DNA from: Pilimelia terevasa
GTDB lineage: Bacteria; Actinomycetota; Actinomycetes; Mycobacteriales; Micromonosporaceae
Direction of reading: 5' to 3'
NCBI RefSeq assembly: GCF_014647915.1
Contig: NZ_BMQC01000001.1
Location: 62,001-126,000, forward strand
Length of the DNA stretch: 64,000 nucleotides
Below the pieces are notes generated by a model. It saw only the letters and a list, made by a program, of their open reading frames with translations, was not told the origin of the DNA and made no database searches. The position numbers were made by a program, and so were the translations under genes. Position 1 is the stretch's first letter; each line of letters begins with the position of its first letter. Below, in pieces: positions 24,686 through 33,720 of this stretch.

Positions 24686-25831
24686 CTACTTGTCGATGTC
24701 GCCCACGACGAAGAACATCGAGCCGAGGATCGCGATCAGGTCGGGGACGAGGCAGCCCGGGATGAGCGTCGCCAGCGCCTGCACGTTGGCGTAGGACGCG
24801 GTCCGCAGCTTCAGCCGGTACGGCGTCTTCTCCCCGCGGGAGACCAGGTAGTAGCCGTTGACGCCGAGCGGGTTCTCGGTCCAGGCGTAGGTGTGGCCCT
24901 CGGGGGCCTTGACGACCTTCGGTAGGCGGACGTTCACCGGCCCCGGGGTCCGGTCGACCCGGTCCAGGCAGGTCTGCGCCAGGTCGAGCGAGGCGTACAC
25001 CTGGTCGAGCAGGACCTCGAAGCGCGCGTGGCAGTCGCCGGCCGCCCGGGTCACGACGGGGACGTCCAGCGACCCGTACGCCAGGTACGGCTCGTCGCGG
25101 CGCAGGTCGATATCCAGGCCCGACGCCCGCGCCACCGGCCCGGAGGCGCCGTAGGCCGCGGCCGTGGCCGCCGGCAGCACGCCGACGCCGACCGTGCGGG
25201 CCAGGAAGATCTCGTTGCGCCGGATCAGCCGGTCCAGGTCGGGCAGCCGGCGGCGGACCAGGTCGATCGCGGCCCGCGCCCGGCCGGTCCAGCCGGCGGG
25301 CACCTCCTCCTTGAGCCCGCCGACGCGGTTGAACATGTAGTGCATCCGCCCGCCGCAGGCCTCCTCCATCACCTCCTGGAGGGTCTCGCGCTCGCGGAAG
25401 GCGTAGAAGACCGGAGTGATCGCGCCGATCTCCAGCGGGTACGAGCCGAGGAACATCAGGTGGTTGAGCACGCGGTTCAGCTCGGCCAGGGCGGTGCGCA
25501 GCCAGGTGGCCCGCTCGGGCACCTCGATGCCCATCAGCCGCTCGACGGCCAGCGCGACCCCGAGTTCGTTGCTGAACGCGCTGAGCCAGTCGTGCCGGTT
25601 GGCCAGCACCAGGATCTGCCGGTAGTCGCGGACCTCGAACAGCTTCTCCGCCCCGCGGTGCATGTACCCGACGATCGGCTCGCAGGAGGTGACCCGCTCA
25701 CCGTCGACGGTCAGCCGCAGCCGCAGGACGCCGTGGGTGGACGGGTGCTGCGGCCCGATGTTGAGCACCATGTCCGCGGCCGCGACGCCGCCCTGCGTAC
25801 CCACCACCATCTCCCGCTCCACGGGCGCCAT
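24686..25831 (-). CDS. nuoD: NADH-quinone oxidoreductase subunit D-like protein (isolated copy)
   Basis: 381 aa, the length of actinobacterial NuoD. NuoD is the 49-kDa-type peripheral-arm subunit of complex I that forms the quinone site with NuoB. Signatures: [38 protein letters not shown], the [10 protein letters not shown] segment, and the conserved C-terminus ([19 protein letters not shown]). No other nuo gene is nearby, so this is an orphan or second copy. A MidA-type methyltransferase gene follows upstream on the same strand. A GTG at 25822, nine bases after GGAGG, is a better spaced start than the ATG at 25831, which abuts that site. Confidence 0.92.
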   Translation of the reverse strand: MAPVEREMVVGTQGGVAAADMVLNIGPQHPSTHGVLRLRLTVDGERVTSCEPIVGYMHRGAEKLFEVRDYRQILVLANRHDWLSAFSNELGVALAVERLMGIEVPERATWLRTALAELNRVLNHLMFLGSYPLEIGAITPVFYAFRERETLQEVMEEACGGRMHYMFNRVGGLKEEVPAGWTGRARAAIDLVRRRLPDLDRLIRRNEIFLARTVGVGVLPAATAAAYGASGPVARASGLDIDLRRDEPYLAYGSLDVPVVTRAAGDCHARFEVLLDQVYASLDLAQTCLDRVDRTPGPVNVRLPKVVKAPEGHTYAWTENPLGVNGYYLVSRGEKTPYRLKLRTASYANVQALATLIPGCLVPDLIAILGSMFFVVGDIDK

Positions 25832-25873
25832 CCTCCCACCCGCCGCGGCGCCGGGCCGACCCGCGCGCCGCGG

Positions 25874-26845
25874 TCAGCGGGTCTCCGGTCCGCCGAGCAG
25901 GCCGCGCAGCGCGCCGGGCGGCAGGCCGCGGGGGTGCAGCAGGACGTGGTGGGCGCCGAGGGAGGCGGGGGAGAGCAGCTCTGCGGCCTCGCCGGCCGCG
26001 GCGAGCCCGGCCAGGTACGCGGCCGGGTCGCGGCCGGCCAGTTCCAGCGGCGGGCGGGCGGCGTCGACGCCCAGCGCGCGCAGCGCCGCGCGCTGGGAGA
26101 CCAGGTGGTACGGCCGCCCGGCCGCCTCCGCCGCCGCGTCGACGGCGACGTGCGCCGTGAGGTCGCAGGTGCCGTCGGGCACCGGCGGCACCTGCCGCCC
26201 CCGGCGGTACCCGGTGAGTGTGCCGCCGGCCGGCCGGTCGGCCCGGGTGTGTCCGTAGTCGACGGTCAGCGCCGCGCCGCGGGCCACCGCGGCGACGGCC
26301 GCCGCCCACGCCTCGTCGCGGGGCCGCCCGATCTCCACCACCGGCGCGGGGCCCGGCCACCAGCGGGCGCACCACCGCGCGTCCGCCGCGCCCAGCCGGC
26401 CGCCGTCGCCGCCGGCCACGGTGCGGTAGCGGCCGCCGCGGGCCAGGTCCAGGGGTACGTTGTCCAGCCACTCGGTGGCCAGCAGGAGGCCGGTGAGGTC
26501 CGCGGGCACGGTGTCCCGCCAGGCGACGCCGGGCGGCAGGCCGGCCGGCCGGGGCGCCAGCTCGACGGCGACCGGGCGCACCCGGCGGCGCAGTCCGGCG
26601 GGCAGGCGGTCCAGCAGGGCGGCGAGCAGCTCGCCCCGGCCGGCGCCGACGTCCACCAGGTCGAACCGGGCCGGCGCGGCCAGCGCCCCGTCCACCGCCT
26701 CGGCCACCCGGGCCAGGGCCGCGGCGAACAGCGGGGACGCGTGCGCGCTGGTGCGGAAGTGGTCGGCGGGCGCGCCGCGGACGAAGAAGCCGGCCGGGCC
26801 GTACAGCGCGTCGGCCATCGCCGCCCGCCACCCGCGTGTGTCCAC
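25874..26845 (-). CDS. MidA/NDUFAF7-type SAM-dependent methyltransferase
   Basis: 323 aa from a GTG with GAGGGGG about six bases upstream (an in-frame GTG at 26872 would add nine residues). Family landmarks: YGPAGFF near the N-terminus, the SAM-binding DVGAGRGELLAAL (about 74-86), TEWLDNVPL where MidA proteins have NEFLDALP, and VDYGHTR. In mitochondria NDUFAF7 (MidA) dimethylates an arginine of NDUFS2, the NuoD homologue, during complex I assembly. Here the gene is directly upstream of a NuoD homologue on the same strand, which strongly suggests the same enzyme-substrate pair. It is divergent from the GNAT gene at 26911. Confidence 0.82.
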   Translation of the reverse strand: MDTRGWRAAMADALYGPAGFFVRGAPADHFRTSAHASPLFAAALARVAEAVDGALAAPARFDLVDVGAGRGELLAALLDRLPAGLRRRVRPVAVELAPRPAGLPPGVAWRDTVPADLTGLLLATEWLDNVPLDLARGGRYRTVAGGDGGRLGAADARWCARWWPGPAPVVEIGRPRDEAWAAAVAAVARGAALTVDYGHTRADRPAGGTLTGYRRGRQVPPVPDGTCDLTAHVAVDAAAEAAGRPYHLVSQRAALRALGVDAARPPLELAGRDPAAYLAGLAAAGEAAELLSPASLGAHHVLLHPRGLPPGALRGLLGGPETR

Positions 26846-26898
26846 CTGCCGCCCCCTCGCCCGCGCCGCCACGGTACCGGCCGGTGCCGCGCCCGCAG

Positions 26899-26904
26899 TA
26901 TCGT
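26899..26904 (+). promoter_or_regulatory. TATCGT -10 box, leaderless start
   Basis: TATCGT ends six bases before the ATG at 26911; no Shine-Dalgarno is visible. Confidence 0.45.
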
Positions 26905-26910
26905 CGGCCC

Positions 26911-27471
26911 ATGGTGATGGTCACGACGCTGCGGACGCCGCGGCTGGTCGTACGGCCGTACGGGGCCGCGGACCGGGCGCACGTGCTGGACATCCAGTCC
27001 CGGGAGGACGTGACGCGGTACCTGCCCTTCGGCCCCCGGGACGAGGCGGAGGCGGCGGCGCAGTGGGAGCGCAAGGTGCGCCAGGGCCACCAGTTCGCCG
27101 ACGAGGGCGACGCGCTGGAGCTGGCCGTCACGCTGCCCGAGGGCACCTACCTCGGCGAGGTGCTGCTGTTCTACCGCAGCCGCGAGCACCGCGGCGCCGA
27201 GCTGGGGTACATGTTCCTGCCCGAGCACGGCGGGCGCGGGTACGCCACCGAGGCCGCGGCGGCGCTGCTGGACCTGGCGTTCGGGGAGGCGGGGATCCAC
27301 CGGGTGTACGCCCGGATGTACGGCGGAAACGCCCCCTCCGCGCGGGTGCTGGAGCGGCTGGGGATGCGGCGCGAGGCCCACCTGGTGGCCAACGAGCGGC
27401 ACCGGGGCGAGTGGAGCGACGAGGTGATCTACGCGATCCTCGCGGAGGAATGGGCCGCAAAACGCCCGTAA
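26911..27471 (+). CDS. GNAT family N-acetyltransferase (RimJ/RimL-like)
   Basis: 186 aa. Begins TLRTPRLVVRPYGAADR, the typical RimJ/RimL-type strand beta-1, and carries the acetyl-CoA motif EHGGRGYATEAAAALLDLAF (A motif) and NAPSARVLERLGMRRE (B motif), followed by DEVIYAILAEEW. Such enzymes acetylate protein N-termini, antibiotics or small amines; the substrate cannot be predicted. Start ATG is supported by a leaderless promoter box. A separate transcript from the pantothenate genes that follow. Confidence 0.88.
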   Translation: MVMVTTLRTPRLVVRPYGAADRAHVLDIQSREDVTRYLPFGPRDEAEAAAQWERKVRQGHQFADEGDALELAVTLPEGTYLGEVLLFYRSREHRGAELGYMFLPEHGGRGYATEAAAALLDLAFGEAGIHRVYARMYGGNAPSARVLERLGMRREAHLVANERHRGEWSDEVIYAILAEEWAAKRP

Positions 27472-27567
27472 CGCCGCTGGGGATATTGGTCACAGCGGGG
27501 GTGGGATCCGATCGGGGCGGGCGCATACTGGCGCTGACCGGTACCCCTGCGAGGACTGGATCACGAC

Positions 27568-28779
27568 ATGAGCGCACCGCTCCGCCTGCCCCGCGTCCGG
27601 GCCGCCCGGCTCCGCCCCGCGGCGCCCGCCCCGACCCGGATCGGCGTCATCGGCGCCGGCCGCGCCGGCCGCGCCCTCGCCGCCGCGCTGACCGCCGCGG
27701 GCCACGAGATCGTCGCCGTCGCCAGCCGCACCCCGGCCGCCGCCCACCGCCTCGCCGCCGACCTGGCCGTGCCGCGGCCCGCCGCCGATCCGGCTGTGCC
27801 CCGGCCTGCCGCCGACCTGGCCGCGGCGCACCCTGACTCCGCCGGCCGGGCCGCGGCGCCGCCCGCGCCCGCCGTCCTGGCGCCCGCGCCCGCCGTCCTG
27901 GCGCCCGCGCCCGCCGTCCTGGCGCCCGCGGCCGTCGCCGCGCGCGCGGTCGACCTGCTGGTGCTGGCCGTCCCCGACGGCGCGCTCGCCGACGTGGTCG
28001 CGCTGGTCGCCCCCGCGGTCCGGCCCGGACAGGTCGTGGCCCACCTGTCCGGCGCCCACGGCACCGCCGTGCTGGCCCCGGTCCTCGCCCGGGGGGCCGA
28101 CGCGCTGGCGCTGCACCCGGCGATGACCCTCACCGGCGACCCCGCCGACGCGGGGCGGCTCCGGGCCGGCGTGACCTTCGGCGTCACCGCCTCCGCCGGT
28201 GCCGCCGCGCTCGCCGCGCGCCTCGTCGACGACCTGGGCGGCCGGATCGAGTGGATCGCCGAGGCCGACCGGGTGCGGTACCACGCGGCGCTCGCCCACG
28301 GCGCCAACCACCTGGTCACCCTCGTCAACGACGCCGTCGAGCTGGCCCGCCGGGCCGGCGTCGCCGATCCGGCGACGCTGCTGGCCCCGCTGCTGCGGGC
28401 GGCGCTGGACAACGTCCTGGCCCACGGCGACGCCGCGCTGACCGGCCCCGTCGCCCGCGGCGACGCCGCGACCGTCCGGGCGCACCTGGCCGACCTGGAC
28501 CGCACGGCACCGGCGCTCGCCCCGGCGTACCGCGCCCTGGCCCGCCGGACCGCCGACCGCACCGCCGCCGACCGCGACCCGGCGGCCGCCGCCGCCCTGC
28601 GCGCCGCCCTCGCCGACCCGCCCCCGACCCCCGCAGCGCCGGGGGCCTCCGCAGCCACCGCCACCCCCGCACCCCCTGCGACTCCACCGGCCGCCGCGCA
28701 AGCCGTGACCGCGCCGGCCGCGGGGGCCGTGACCGAGCCCGCCTCCGCGGCGCCCGTGAACTCCGGGGGCGACCGGTGA
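27568..28779 (+). CDS. Rossmann-fold/DUF2520 oxidoreductase-like protein next to panC
   Basis: 403 aa with GAGGA about 12 bases before the ATG. An N-terminal NAD(P)-binding motif [12 protein letters not shown] (26-37) leads a Rossmann domain, followed by an all-helical DUF2520 domain (about 185-345, with HPAMTLTG and [14 protein letters not shown]). The last 60 residues are a disordered Ala/Pro tail. Members of this COG5495-type family sit beside panC in many bacteria, and an alternative ketopantoate reductase (PanG) has been described from such proteins elsewhere. Its stop overlaps the panC start, so a role in pantothenate synthesis is plausible. The Rossmann domain is interrupted by a repeat expansion at residues about 70-120. 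Confidence 0.75.
   Translation: MSAPLRLPRVRAARLRPAAPAPTRIGVIGAGRAGRALAAALTAAGHEIVAVASRTPAAAHRLAADLAVPRPAADPAVPRPAADLAAAHPDSAGRAAAPPAPAVLAPAPAVLAPAPAVLAPAAVAARAVDLLVLAVPDGALADVVALVAPAVRPGQVVAHLSGAHGTAVLAPVLARGADALALHPAMTLTGDPADAGRLRAGVTFGVTASAGAAALAARLVDDLGGRIEWIAEADRVRYHAALAHGANHLVTLVNDAVELARRAGVADPATLLAPLLRAALDNVLAHGDAALTGPVARGDAATVRAHLADLDRTAPALAPAYRALARRTADRTAADRDPAAAAALRAALADPPPTPAAPGASAATATPAPPATPPAAAQAVTAPAAGAVTEPASAAPVNSGGDR
27859..27935 (+). repeat. 21-bp tandem repeats inside the DUF2520 gene
   Basis: Three near-perfect 21-bp units (27859-27879, 27880-27900, 27901-27921; one mismatch) plus a partial fourth encode APAPAVL repeats within the Rossmann-domain loop. Likely slippage-generated and length-variable among strains. 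Confidence 0.8.
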
Positions 28780-29621
28780 CCCGGCTCGCGCACCGCCGCG
28801 CCGACCTGGCCGCCGCCCGCGCCGCCCTGCCGGGCACCGTGGCGGTGGTGATGACCATGGGCGCCCTGCACGAGGGCCACGCCGCCCTCCTGCGGGCCGC
28901 CCGGGCCGGGGCCGACCACGTGGTGGCGACGGTGTTCGTCAACCCGCTCCAGTTCGGCCCCGGCGAGGACTTCGACCGGTACCCGCGCACCCTCGACGCC
29001 GACGTCGCCATCTGCGCCCGGGAGGGCGCGGACCTGGTCTTCGCCCCGAACGCGGCCGAGCTGTACCCGGCCGGCCGGCCCGCCACCGCCGTCACCGCCG
29101 GCCCGCCCGGCGACGTGCTGGAGGGCGCCAGCCGGCCCGGTTTCTTCACCGGGGTGCTGACCGTGGTCTGCAAACTGCTCCAGCTCACCCGGCCGCACCG
29201 GGCGCTGTTCGGGGAGAAGGACTACCAGCAGCTCACCGTCATCCGGCGGATGGTCGCCGACCTGGACCTGCCGGTGAAGGTCGTCGGCGTGCCGACGGTC
29301 CGGGAGCCCGACGGGCTCGCGCTGTCCAGCCGCAACCGGTACCTCGGCGCCGAGGACCGCCGGGCCGCCCGCTGCCTGTCCGGCGCCCTGCGCGCGGGCA
29401 TCGATGCCGGGGCCGCGGGCGGCGGCGGCGACGGGGTGCTCGCCGCGGCCCGCGCCGTGCTCGACGCGACCCCGGCCGCGGCCCTGGACTACCTGGCGCT
29501 CACCGACCCGGACCTGGGTCCGGCGCCGCCGGCCGGACCGGCCAGACTGCTCGTCGCCGCCCGCGTCGGCGGCACCCGGCTGATCGACAACGTCCCCCTC
29601 GACCTGGCTCCGCGCCGCTGA
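28776..29621 (+). CDS. panC: Pantoate-beta-alanine ligase (pantothenate synthetase)
   Basis: 281 aa. Joins pantoate and beta-alanine with ATP to make pantothenate. Diagnostic motifs: [10 protein letters not shown] with the ATP-binding HEGH (32-35), [26 protein letters not shown] and [11 protein letters not shown] start overlaps the stop of the DUF2520 gene (GTGA). It is followed by panD, which supplies beta-alanine. The three genes look like one transcript. Confidence 0.96.
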   Translation: MTRLAHRRADLAAARAALPGTVAVVMTMGALHEGHAALLRAARAGADHVVATVFVNPLQFGPGEDFDRYPRTLDADVAICAREGADLVFAPNAAELYPAGRPATAVTAGPPGDVLEGASRPGFFTGVLTVVCKLLQLTRPHRALFGEKDYQQLTVIRRMVADLDLPVKVVGVPTVREPDGLALSSRNRYLGAEDRRAARCLSGALRAGIDAGAAGGGGDGVLAAARAVLDATPAAALDYLALTDPDLGPAPPAGPARLLVAARVGGTRLIDNVPLDLAPRR

Positions 29622-29634
29622 CGGGAGAACCACC

Positions 29635-30060
29635 ATGCTCCGCACCATGCTCAAGTCCAAGATCCACCGGGCGACCGTCACCCAGGCGGACCTGCACTAC
29701 GTCGGCTCGGTCACCATCGACGAGGACCTCATGGACGCCGCCGACCTGCTCGCCGGCGAGCAGGTGGCGATCGTCGACGTCACCAACGGCGCCCGGCTGG
29801 AGACGTACGTGATCCCCGGCGTCCGCGGCAGCGGCGTCATCGGGATCAACGGCGCCGCCGCCCACCTGGTGCACCCCGGCGACCTGGTGATCATGATCTC
29901 GTACGCCCAGTTCGACGACGCCGCCGCGCGCGCCTACCGGCCCGCGGTGGTCCACGTCGACGCCGACAACCGGATCCTGGAACTCGGCGCCGACCCGGCC
30001 GGCGCCGCTCCCGGGATGCCCGGGAACCTGCGCCGCGGCGACCTGGCGGCTACCGTCTGA
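29635..30060 (+). CDS. panD: Aspartate 1-decarboxylase proenzyme
   Basis: 141 aa. Makes beta-alanine from aspartate using a pyruvoyl group formed by self-cleavage between G24 and S25 ([10 protein letters not shown], canonical). K9, Y22, T57-Y58 and N72 region residues known from the family are present ([29 protein letters not shown]). GGGAGA lies ten bases before the ATG. Directly after panC. Some actinobacteria need PanZ-like factors for cleavage; none is adjacent here. Confidence 0.96.
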   Translation: MLRTMLKSKIHRATVTQADLHYVGSVTIDEDLMDAADLLAGEQVAIVDVTNGARLETYVIPGVRGSGVIGINGAAAHLVHPGDLVIMISYAQFDDAAARAYRPAVVHVDADNRILELGADPAGAAPGMPGNLRRGDLAATV

Positions 30061-30088
30061 GGTGAGGCCCGGCGGGGGAAGGGGAGCG

Positions 30089-30997
30089 ATGCGCGTCGGA
30101 CGGCTGCGCGGCGGCGGTGCCGCCGTGGCGCTCCTGCTCGCGCTCGCCGGCTGCGGCAGCGGCCTCCCGGCCGGCGTGGACGGCACGCTCGTCGACGACT
30201 GGCCGGCGCTGCCGACGCTGACCACGTTCACGCCCAAGGCCGGCACCTGCCACGCCAGCTTCGCCGACTCCGGCCCGCGCGACTCGTACGCGCCGGTGCC
30301 CTGCACCCGCCCGCACCGCACCGAGACCGTGCAGGTCGGCACCTTCACCGGCGACGCCGCCGGCACCGCCGCCCCGCCGACCCGCTCCTCGCCCGCCCAC
30401 GCCGCCGCGTACGCCGTCTGCGACCAGGCCGCCCGCGCGTACCTGGGCCGGGACTTCCGGTACGGGCGGCTGTGGCTGGGCGTCACCGTGCCGTCCAGCC
30501 CGGCCTGGGCCGGCGGCGCCCGCTGGTACCGCTGCGAGCTGGGCCAGGTCGCCAACGTCGAGGACTTCGGCGAGCTGGTCGACCGCAGCGAGTCCCTGGA
30601 GGGCGCCCTGGAGTCGCCCTCGCCGCTGGACCTGACCTGCTACCAGGTCACCGCGACGGCGGCCGGCGCGATCAGCCGGATGGCGCCGATGGGCTGTACG
30701 GCGAAGCACAACAGCGAGTTCGTCGGCGTCTTCGCCGCCCCCGCCAGCCTGGCCTACCCGAAGTCCGGCGACGACTGGGAGAAGCTGCACACCCGCTGCC
30801 GGGCCGTCGTGGCCGCGTACGCCAAGGTGCCCAACGACGCCAACCTGCGGTACCGCACCGGCACCGTGGCCGTGCCGAACACCGAGGACGACTGGACCTC
30901 CGGCAACCGGGGCGTGCGCTGCTACCTGTACGTCAACGCCGGCAGCTTCACGCGGTCGCTGCGCGGCGTCGGCGTCAAGGGCCTCCCCGAGCGCTGA
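30089..30997 (+). CDS. Lipoprotein with two septum-formation-type domains
   Basis: 302 aa with GGGGAG three bases before the ATG. The N-terminus is a lipoprotein signal with lipobox LAGC (Cys about residue 25). Two repeats follow with the pattern C ... C-x2-PH/KH-x2-E: KAGTCHASF with CTRPHRTE in the first (about 50-85), and CYQVTA with CTAKHNSEFVGVF in the second (about 190-220). This Cys/His spacing is that of septum-formation family domains (PF13845-type) found in actinobacterial surface proteins. Function is not established. It lies between panD and the nadBC gene and may simply share their transcript. Confidence 0.75.
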   Translation: MRVGRLRGGGAAVALLLALAGCGSGLPAGVDGTLVDDWPALPTLTTFTPKAGTCHASFADSGPRDSYAPVPCTRPHRTETVQVGTFTGDAAGTAAPPTRSSPAHAAAYAVCDQAARAYLGRDFRYGRLWLGVTVPSSPAWAGGARWYRCELGQVANVEDFGELVDRSESLEGALESPSPLDLTCYQVTATAAGAISRMAPMGCTAKHNSEFVGVFAAPASLAYPKSGDDWEKLHTRCRAVVAAYAKVPNDANLRYRTGTVAVPNTEDDWTSGNRGVRCYLYVNAGSFTRSLRGVGVKGLPER

Positions 30998-31047
30998 TGC
31001 CCGACCCGCCGTACCGGCCGCCCGGCGCGCCCGGGTTGAATGGGCGG

Positions 31048-33720
31048 ATGAGGCCGTCCCTGCCCGTCCTGCCCGTCCGCCTGGCCGCCCCCGCGCCGGG
31101 CTGGTCCGAGACGACCGACGTGGTCGTGGTGGGCTCGGGGATCGCCGGGCTGACCGCCGCCCTGCACCTGCGCGAGGCCGGCCTGCACGTGACGGTCGTC
31201 ACCAAGGTGAACATCGACGACGGGTCGACCCGCTGGGCGCAGGGGGGCATCGCCGCGGTGCTGGACCCGCGCGACACGCCGGCCGCGCACGCCGCCGACA
31301 CCCTCGTCGCCGGGGTCGGGCTCTGCGACCCGGCCGCGGTGCGGGTGCTGGTCGAGGAGGGGCCCGAGCGGGTCCGCGAGCTGATGCGCTGGGGGGCCCG
31401 GTTCGACCGGCACCCGGACGGCTCGCTCATGCTCACCCGCGAGGGCGGCCACCACGCCGACCGGATCGTGCACGCCGGGGGCGACGCCACCGGCGCGGAG
31501 ATCCAGTGGGCGCTGCACGAGGCGGTCCGGCGGGACCCGTGGATCCGGCTGGTCGAGCACGCCCTCGTCCTGGACCTGCTGCGCGCCGACGACGGCCGGG
31601 CGTGCGGCATCACCCTGCACGTGCTGGGGGAGGGCACCGAGGACGGGGTGGGGGCGGTCCTGGCCCGCGCCGTCGTCCTGGCCACCGGCGGGATGGGCCA
31701 GGTGTTCGCGGCGACCACCAACCCGACCGTGTCGACCGGCGACGGCGTCGCGCTCGCGCTGCGCGCGGGGGCGGCCGTCGCGGACATCGAGTTCGTCCAG
31801 TTCCACCCGACGGCGCTGGCCGTCGGGCGCGGCGCCGGGGACACCGGCGCCGCGCCGGAGCCCGGCGCGCCCGCCGCCGTCGTGGCCCAGCAGGCGCTCG
31901 TCTCCGAGGCCCTGCGCGGCGAGGGCGCGCACCTGGTGGACGGGGCCGGGCGGCGGTTCATGGTGGGCCAGCACGAACTGGCCGAGCTGGCCCCCCGGGA
32001 CGTGGTGGCCAAGGGCATCCACCGCGCGCTGCTCGCCGCGGGCACCGCGCACGTGTACCTCGACGCCCGGCACCTGGGCGGCGCCTACCTGCGCGGCCGG
32101 TTCCCCACGATCGTCGCCTCCTGCCTGGCCGCCGGGGTCGACCCGGCGCACGACCTGATCCCGGTCACGCCCGCCGCGCACTACGCCTCCGGCGGCGTCG
32201 TCACCGACCTCACCGGCCGGACCTCGATCGCGGGCCTGTACGCCTGCGGGGAGGTCGCCTGCACCGGCGTGCACGGGGCCAACCGGCTGGCGTCCAACTC
32301 GCTGCTGGAGGGGCTCGTGTTCGCCCGCCGCATCGCGCAGGACATCGCCCGCGGCCTGCCGGCGCGGGCGGAGCCGGTACCGGTGCCGGCCGACACGCCG
32401 GCCTGGGCGGTCGCCGCCGAGGGCCGCGGCGATCTCCAGCGGGCCATGACCCGCGGCGCCGGGGTCCTGCGCTCGGCCGACACCCTGGCCGCGACCGCGC
32501 GGGTGCTGGCCGGGCTGGCCGCCGACACCGCCGCGCCCCGGACGGCGACCTGGGAGATGGCCAACCTGGTCACCGTCGCGTCTCTGCTGGTCGACGCGGC
32601 CGCCGCCCGGCAGGAGACCCGCGGCTGCCACTGGCGCGAGGACTTCCCCGAGGCCGACGACCGGTGGCGCGGGCACCTCGTGGCCGACCTCGACGGCACC
32701 GGTACCCACCGCACCCGGTGGCGGCCGCTGCCGCCGGCCGAGCCCGGGGCGGAGGCGGCCGCCGCGCCGCCCGCCGACCCCGCCGCGGGGGCGGCCGCCG
32801 ACCGTCCGGCCGAGGGCGCCGCGCCCGGCGGCCCGCTGCGCCCGGCGACGGCCGCCGCGCTGGCCGCGGCCGGGCTGGACCCGGCGCAGGTCGCCCGGGT
32901 GGTCGCCGCCGCGCTCGACGAGGACCTGGGCGTGCCGTGGCGCGACGTGACCAGCGAGTCGACGATCCCGGCCGACCAGCGGGACGCGGCCGAGGTCGTG
33001 GCGCGCGCCCCCGGCGTGGTGGCCGGGCTCGCCGTGGCCGCCGCGGTGTTCGAGGCGGTCTCGCCCGAGGTGGCCGTCGCGCTGCACGCGGCCGACGGCG
33101 CCGAGGTCGCCCGCGGCGACATCCTGGCGACGGTGACCGGCCCCACCCGCGCGCTGCTGGGCGCCGAGCGCAGCGCGCTGAACCTGCTGTGCCGGATCTC
33201 CGGCGTCGCCACCCACACCCGCCGCTGGGCGCGGGCGCTGGCCGGTACGAAGGCGCAGGTGCTGGACACCCGCAAGACCACGCCCGGCCTGCGCGCGCTG
33301 GAGAAGTACGCGGTCCGGGCCGGCGGCGGGACCAACAAGCGGCTGGGGCTGTACGACGTCGCCATGGTCAAGGACAACCACAAGCTGGCCGCGGGCGGCG
33401 TCGGCGAGGCGTACCGCCGGGTCCGGGCCACGTTCCCCGAGGTGCCGGTACAGGTCGAGGTCACCAGCGTCGCCGAGGCGGTGGAGGCGGTCGAGGCCGG
33501 CGCCGACTTCCTGCTCGTGGACAACCTGCCGCCGGAGCGCCTGCGCGAGGTGGTCGCCGCCGTCGGCGACCGCGCCGAGCTGGAGGCGACCGGCGGCCTG
33601 GTGCTGGAGACCGCCCGGGCGTACGCGGAGACCGGCGTCGACTACCTGTCCGTCGGCGGGCTCACCCACTCGTCGCCGATCCTGGACATCGCGTTGGACC
33701 TGCGCCCCCGAGGAGTCTGA
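31048..33720 (+). CDS. nadB-nadC: Fused L-aspartate oxidase (NadB) and nicotinate-nucleotide diphosphorylase (NadC)
   Basis: One uninterrupted 890-aa frame. Residues about 24-560 are NadB: FAD-binding VVGSGIAGL, the WAQGGIAAV loop, HADRIVHAGGDATG, EFVQFHPTAL, and GVHGANRLASNSLLEGL. After a 35-residue Ala/Pro linker, about 596-890 is NadC: ALDEDLG, LNLLCRISGVAT, LDTRKTTPGLRALEKYAVRAGGG, MVKDNH and VDYLSVGGLTHS. NadB oxidises aspartate to iminoaspartate; NadC turns quinolinate into NaMN. NadA, which acts between them, is not in the window. Usually these are two genes, so the fusion is notable. NadC also has Lys in place of the usual His in GGGxN(H)R. The GTG of coaX follows the stop immediately. 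Confidence 0.93.
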   Translation: MRPSLPVLPVRLAAPAPGWSETTDVVVVGSGIAGLTAALHLREAGLHVTVVTKVNIDDGSTRWAQGGIAAVLDPRDTPAAHAADTLVAGVGLCDPAAVRVLVEEGPERVRELMRWGARFDRHPDGSLMLTREGGHHADRIVHAGGDATGAEIQWALHEAVRRDPWIRLVEHALVLDLLRADDGRACGITLHVLGEGTEDGVGAVLARAVVLATGGMGQVFAATTNPTVSTGDGVALALRAGAAVADIEFVQFHPTALAVGRGAGDTGAAPEPGAPAAVVAQQALVSEALRGEGAHLVDGAGRRFMVGQHELAELAPRDVVAKGIHRALLAAGTAHVYLDARHLGGAYLRGRFPTIVASCLAAGVDPAHDLIPVTPAAHYASGGVVTDLTGRTSIAGLYACGEVACTGVHGANRLASNSLLEGLVFARRIAQDIARGLPARAEPVPVPADTPAWAVAAEGRGDLQRAMTRGAGVLRSADTLAATARVLAGLAADTAAPRTATWEMANLVTVASLLVDAAAARQETRGCHWREDFPEADDRWRGHLVADLDGTGTHRTRWRPLPPAEPGAEAAAAPPADPAAGAAADRPAEGAAPGGPLRPATAAALAAAGLDPAQVARVVAAALDEDLGVPWRDVTSESTIPADQRDAAEVVARAPGVVAGLAVAAAVFEAVSPEVAVALHAADGAEVARGDILATVTGPTRALLGAERSALNLLCRISGVATHTRRWARALAGTKAQVLDTRKTTPGLRALEKYAVRAGGGTNKRLGLYDVAMVKDNHKLAAGGVGEAYRRVRATFPEVPVQVEVTSVAEAVEAVEAGADFLLVDNLPPERLREVVAAVGDRAELEATGGLVLETARAYAETGVDYLSVGGLTHSSPILDIALDLRPRGV

